In this document: positions 7,460 to 10,309 of the stretch, piece by piece
Layout: each line of letters starts with the position of its first letter
Numbering within the stretch: the first letter of the stretch is position 1
NCBI GenBank assembly: GCA_002352105.1
Contig: DEHV01000035.1
Location: 9,768 to 20,076 of the forward strand
DNA length: 10,309 bases
Direction: 5' to 3'
Origin: Chitinophagaceae bacterium UBA2791
Lineage (GTDB): Bacteria; Bacteroidota; Bacteroidia; Chitinophagales; Chitinophagaceae
Program-made: the position numbers and the translations under genes
The notes under the pieces: generated by a model
What the model saw: the letters and a program-made list of their open reading frames with translations, nothing else
What the model was told of the DNA's origin: nothing
The model's database searches: none

Positions 7460-7924
7460 TTACCATTTATCCACTTCCTCTGTAGCGGAAGGGCCCTGCA
7501 AGGTGGAGGAAGACATCTCCGATACAGGATTGGTTTCTATCGAAACGCCGGTATCCGAACTGCCGTTGATCTGTTCGCTTACTGAAGAGCCGTCGCCATT
7601 CGGTTCGTCAAGATCCCCTTCCTGCTCAGCCAGCTGGTCGTGGTTATAGGCGTCAAAATCAAAATCCGGCATCAGATCAGTTTTTACATAATCAACTGCT
7701 TCTGTCAGAGCCTTTAAGAATTTGTTGAAATCTTCTTTGTACAAGAAGATCTTGTGCCTGTCGTAACCGTCCTCATTAAATTTTTTACGACTCTCGGTAA
7801 TAGTGATATAATAATCATTACCACGGGTTGCTCTCACATCGAAGAAATAGGTTCTTCTCTTTCCTGCTCGTATGCGTTTGCTGTAAACGCTCTCCATTCT
7901 TTTTTCATTGTTTTCGTACGCCAC
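7460..7924 (-). CDS. PUR/DUF3276-family nucleic-acid-binding protein
   Basis: With the GTG start at 7924 the protein has 154 residues. Residues about 11-83 (ESVYSKRIRAGKRRTYFFDV, then YYITITESRKK and HKIFLYKEDFNKFLKAL) are the PUR-alpha-like domain of the DUF3276 family, widespread in Bacteroidota and related to the spirochaete regulator BpuR, which binds DNA and RNA. The rest (about 84-154) is a low-complexity, strongly acidic Asp/Glu/Ser tail ending in DKW, probably disordered. Start choice: GTG7924 gives MAYENNEKRMESV; TTG7930 adds two residues and ATG7897 removes nine, starting at MESVYSKR. All keep the domain whole. The gene has its own promoter (7976-8005) and terminator (7400-7429), so it is monocistronic. 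The cellular target is not known to me. Confidence 0.88.
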   Translation of the reverse strand: MAYENNEKRMESVYSKRIRAGKRRTYFFDVRATRGNDYYITITESRKKFNEDGYDRHKIFLYKEDFNKFLKALTEAVDYVKTDLMPDFDFDAYNHDQLAEQEGDLDEPNGDGSSVSEQINGSSDTGVSIETNPVSEMSSSTLQGPSATEEVDKW

Positions 7925-7975
7925 GGTCAATAATTTTGGTAAACAGTTAAAGTTTCAGTTAGTGTTAAGTAGTTA

Positions 7976-8005
7976 CAAATATAATATTGTTTTCGAATCG
8001 ACAAA
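7976..8005 (-). promoter_or_regulatory. Bacteroidota-type promoter of the PUR/DUF3276 gene
   Basis: On the minus strand a TTTG (8005-8002) is followed after 18 bases by TATATTTG (7983-7976), an exact TAnnTTTG -7 element. The expected transcription start is near 7970, leaving a leader of about 45 bases before the GTG at 7924. Both boxes and their spacing fit the primary sigma factor consensus of the phylum. The region is distinctly AT-rich compared with the flanking genes. Confidence 0.7.
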
Positions 8006-8035
8006 ATCTTTCATTCATAAAATAATTAATATGTC

Positions 8036-8063
8036 TGTTGCAACATGTATTTTGCCGCAAAAT
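8036..8063. promoter_or_regulatory. paired inverted repeats upstream of the PUR promoter (possible operator)
   Basis: Two adjacent perfect palindromes: TGTTGCAACA (8036-8045) and ATTTTGCcGCAAAAT (8049-8063), both built on TTGC/GCAA half-sites with centres about 15-16 bases apart. They lie some 30-60 bases upstream of the -33 box of the minus-strand PUR gene, where an activator or other regulator could bind. No regulator is identified; the reading as an operator is inference. Confidence 0.35.
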
Positions 8064-8133
8064 CGCATGGATCAGCCAGTGAGGAGCCTGTTAAAACGCC
8101 TATCCTTCTTGCCTTTGGTAAATTGATCATAAC

Positions 8134-8175
8134 GGCCAGGGGCGGGCGCCCGGCATCTCAGGGCCTTTCCGGCCC
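8134..8175. other. GC-rich hairpins after the ABC transporter gene
   Basis: The 29-70 bases beyond the minus-strand stop at 8205 hold GGGCC-loop-GGCCC (8161-8175, 5-bp stem) and the palindrome GGGCGCCC (8144-8151). Neither is followed by a T-run on the minus strand. They may stall polymerase or protect the 3' end of the transporter mRNA, but they are not convincing intrinsic terminators. Confidence 0.35.
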
Positions 8176-8204
8176 AAATTCATCTTCTTAATTGCCAGTG
8201 CGAT

Positions 8205-10058
8205 TCAGGGCCTCAACGCATTATCCGGCGCAAGCCCCTCTTCACGCTCAAGGTTCTGGCGATTAAAGAGAAAGGTATAATAGCCGTTGCGGCTCAGCAG
8301 TTCCTCATGAGTTCCCTCTTCAATGATCAGCCCCTCTTCCATGACGATGATCTTGTCGAAGGGAAAGAAAGGCAGTATGCGATGGGTGATGATCAGCGCG
8401 GTTCGCTCATGCAGGAAGCGGTTCAGGTTGGAAAGTATTTCTTTTTCGGTCCTGGTATCCACAGCGCTGAGGCAGTCGTCAAATATAACGACCTGCGAAT
8501 CCTTGATCAGCGCCCGGGCGATCGTTGTTCTTTGCTTTTGACCTCCGCTGAGGGCCACTCCCCTTTCACCCACCATGGTTTCATATTTCTCCGGGAAGCC
8601 TGCTATTTCTTTCTCCACATTAGCATAGGCGGCGGCATTTTCAACCTGCTCGCGCGATAATTGATCCACCCCAAAAAGAATATTGGCGGCAATGGTATCG
8701 CTGAACAAAAATACATCCTGGGGAACATAGCTCAGCTCCCGTCTTAAGGTCGCCAGATCCAGGCGCCGGATATCAACGCCATCCATGAGGATCCTGCCGC
8801 CGGAGCAGTCATAGAATCTCAGCAACAACTGGGCGATGGTCGTTTTCCCGCTGCCGGTATGCCCGATAATGGCTATCTTCTGCCCTTTCTTTATTTCAAG
8901 GTTGAAGTCTTTCAACGCCTGGATACCGGTATTGGGGTAGATAAAATTCACATTTTCAAAAACAATATGGCCCCCGACCGGCTGCATAACGGGGTCAGGA
9001 GGGTTAACGATCTCGGGCTGCGTATTCAAAAATTCATTTATTCTTTTCTGCGAGGCCGCCGCGCGCTGGATCATGCTGGCCGTCCATCCGATAGCGCTAA
9101 CGGGGAAGGTCAGCATATTGATATACATAACAAATTCAGCGATTGCCCCTACCGTCATGCCCGGCTGCCCGTGAATGGTATACAATCCCCCGATCATGAT
9201 GGTCAGCAGCGTGCTCAGACCGATCAATAGGCCCATTGCCGGAAAATATACCGCTTCGAGTTTGGCCAGTCCGATCGCATTCTTTTTATACGATTCGCTA
9301 TTCTCATTAAAAAAGCGGAACATGGCTTTTTCCTGAACAAAGGATTTGATCACCCTGATCCCCGAATACGACTCCTGGGCATTGGACGTAAGATCAGATA
9401 ACAAGGCCTGTATCCGTTCGCTTTTTCTATGGATGACATTGTTCACCAGGTAGATGGTCAGGACCAGCACGGGGAGCGGGGAAAGAACGTACAGCGTAAG
9501 CTCCCAGTTTTCCCTAATCATATAAAAAAGGCAGAACGTAATGCGAAACACAAGGTTCACTATATACATGATGGCCGGACCGGTATACATGCGCACCCTG
9601 CTCACATCTTCGGAGATACGGCTCATGAGGTCGCCGGTGCTATGCGTTTTATAGAAGTTAATGTCCAGTTCAAGGTAGTGGCGGAAGACCTCATTTTTCT
9701 GATCAAATTCGATATGCCGGCTCATCACGATGATCGCCTGTCGCATCAGGAACATAAAAACCCCGCTCAGCAGCGAAAATATCAGGATAGCAATGCTGAA
9801 AAGGGCGACCTTACCCGCGAAACTAAGCTCATAACCGTCAAGCGTTCCGATAAACAGAACGACAAGGGGGTCGTAGCTATCTGCCCTGGTTTTGACGCTT
9901 TCGGCGCCCAGGTATTGCTGAAGAATATCAAAGATATAGCCGGTGATCTGCGGCGCGAGGATGGCAAAATAATTGGAAAGCACAATGAAGATAATGCCCA
10001 AAAGCAGCCTCACACGGTATTTCCACAGGTATTTATTTAGCGTTTTAAGATGTTTCAA
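8205..10058 (-). CDS. ABC exporter half-transporter (ABCB/MsbA-like, fused membrane and ATPase domains)
   Basis: 617 residues with the exporter layout of one transmembrane domain followed by one nucleotide-binding domain. About six membrane helices lie within residues 15-335, with a longer-than-usual periplasmic loop after helix 1 (about 48-80). The ATPase domain (about 363-600) has A-loop Tyr374, Walker A GHTGSGKTT (399-407), Q-loop Gln447, signature LSGGQ (503-507), Walker B VVIFD (523-527), D-loop SAVD (531-534) and switch His559. The residue after Walker B, normally the catalytic Glu, is Asp528, a substitution seen in one half of many heterodimeric exporters. The start is TTG: an in-frame TGA lies two codons upstream and no ATG is available before the first helix, giving MKHLKTLNKYLWKYR. 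The substrate (lipid, drug or peptide) cannot be read from the sequence, and no partner half-transporter is present in the window. Confidence 0.95.
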   Translation of the reverse strand: MKHLKTLNKYLWKYRVRLLLGIIFIVLSNYFAILAPQITGYIFDILQQYLGAESVKTRADSYDPLVVLFIGTLDGYELSFAGKVALFSIAILIFSLLSGVFMFLMRQAIIVMSRHIEFDQKNEVFRHYLELDINFYKTHSTGDLMSRISEDVSRVRMYTGPAIMYIVNLVFRITFCLFYMIRENWELTLYVLSPLPVLVLTIYLVNNVIHRKSERIQALLSDLTSNAQESYSGIRVIKSFVQEKAMFRFFNENSESYKKNAIGLAKLEAVYFPAMGLLIGLSTLLTIMIGGLYTIHGQPGMTVGAIAEFVMYINMLTFPVSAIGWTASMIQRAAASQKRINEFLNTQPEIVNPPDPVMQPVGGHIVFENVNFIYPNTGIQALKDFNLEIKKGQKIAIIGHTGSGKTTIAQLLLRFYDCSGGRILMDGVDIRRLDLATLRRELSYVPQDVFLFSDTIAANILFGVDQLSREQVENAAAYANVEKEIAGFPEKYETMVGERGVALSGGQKQRTTIARALIKDSQVVIFDDCLSAVDTRTEKEILSNLNRFLHERTALIITHRILPFFPFDKIIVMEEGLIIEEGTHEELLSRNGYYTFLFNRQNLEREEGLAPDNALRP

Positions 10059-10096
10059 CGATCAGGCATTAAATGTCGACGGAAAGATATCCCCTG

Positions 10097-10104
10097 CAAA
10101 GGTA
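10097..10104 (-). promoter_or_regulatory. putative -7 element of the ABC exporter promoter
   Basis: The minus-strand TACCTTTG (10104-10097) matches TAnnTTTG and would start transcription near 10091, about 33 bases before the TTG start at 10058. The -33 position offers only TTTC (10125-10122, 17-base spacing), so the promoter is weaker than that of the PUR gene or needs help. Confidence 0.5.
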
Positions 10105-10172
10105 GCAAGCGGCGCGCGAATGAAAGAAGATGAATAACAGAATAAAAATATCTCCATTTCAACGGGATTTTC

Positions 10173-10180
10173 TATTTTAG
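10173..10180 (+). promoter_or_regulatory. possible -7 element of the tRNA-Ser gene
   Basis: TATTTTAG differs from TAnnTTTG at one position and ends 16 bases before the tRNA. No convincing -33 box is seen at normal spacing. It is listed because the tRNA needs a promoter in the 138-bp divergent gap shared with the ABC exporter. Confidence 0.25.
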
Positions 10181-10196
10181 CCGCCCGATATTATCC

Positions 10197-10283
10197 GGAG
10201 AGATGTCAGAGCGGTTGAATGTGCCTGATTCGAAATCAGGTGTACTGTAACAGGTACCGGGGGTTCGAATCCCTCTCTCTCCG
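10197..10283 (+). tRNA. tRNA-Ser (anticodon CGA)
   Basis: An 87-base cloverleaf. The acceptor stem is GGAGAGA (10197-10203) with TCTCTCC (10276-10282), followed by discriminator G10283 as expected for serine. The anticodon stem CCTGA/TCAGG encloses TTCGAAA, giving anticodon CGA, which reads UCG codons. The T arm is GGGGG-TTCGAAT-CCCTC. The long class II variable arm (GTACTG paired with CAGGTAC, one bulged base) is diagnostic of Ser rather than other tRNAs with similar stems. The CCA end is not encoded (GCAA follows), so it must be added after transcription. Confidence 0.95.
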
Positions 10284-10309
10284 CAAACCGAAACAATAGC
10301 GCTCCGCAA

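Noticed and set aside
7908..8126. 72-codon plus-strand open frame in the gap upstream of the PUR gene
   Set aside because: It overlaps the PUR gene start, its promoter and the palindromes. It has no homology I recognise and the AT-rich composition is that of a regulatory gap.
9429..10040. 203-codon plus-strand open frame opposite the ABC exporter
   Set aside because: It is antisense to the transmembrane domain of a complete exporter gene. The charged, His- and Lys-rich translation is the mirror of hydrophobic codons and not a real protein.
1..10309. CRISPR array, insertion sequence, phage or toxin-antitoxin module
   Set aside because: I looked on both strands and found no regularly spaced direct repeats, no transposase or integrase motifs, no terminal inverted repeats and no small paired toxin-like genes.

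Overview
The window looks like chromosomal DNA from a member of the Bacteroidota, most likely a Chitinophagaceae-like bacterium. The evidence is a secreted protease with a C-terminal type IX secretion (Por) sorting domain, a PUR/DUF3276 nucleic-acid-binding protein typical of the phylum, promoter elements of the phylum's TAnnTTTG type, starts without clear Shine-Dalgarno sequences, and moderately GC-rich genes separated by AT-rich promoter gaps. The family-level placement is inference from these features, not from a database search.

Layout. Positions 1-7340 are read on the plus strand. They hold the tail of an M42-type aminopeptidase (1-156), a tiny DPGSGS-motif membrane protein (153-335) and a NoeA-like SAM-dependent methyltransferase with a kinase-like N-terminal half (328-1695). 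These three overlap end to start and look translationally coupled. Then come biotin synthase bioB (1729-2709), glucose-6-phosphate isomerase pgi (2768-4420), and, after a 214-bp gap with a strong leader hairpin, a 901-residue secreted metzincin-type metalloprotease (4635-7340). The minus strand carries a PUR/DUF3276 protein (7460-7924) and a complete ABC exporter half-transporter (8205-10058). A Rho-independent terminator at 7400-7429 ends the minus-strand PUR transcript in the convergent gap. A tRNA-Ser(CGA) gene (10197-10283, plus) closes the window.

How the genes relate. bioB and pgi are metabolic housekeeping genes with no obvious link to each other. The protease is an exported effector that should depend on T9SS machinery encoded elsewhere. 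The PUR protein has the best promoter in the window (7976-8005) and a pair of inverted repeats just upstream, so it is probably regulated on its own. The most open question is the overlapping membrane-peptide/methyltransferase pair. The methyltransferase combines a Rossmann SAM domain with a segment spaced like a kinase catalytic loop, and its substrate is not evident from the sequence. I see no CRISPR array, IS element, phage gene or defence system.
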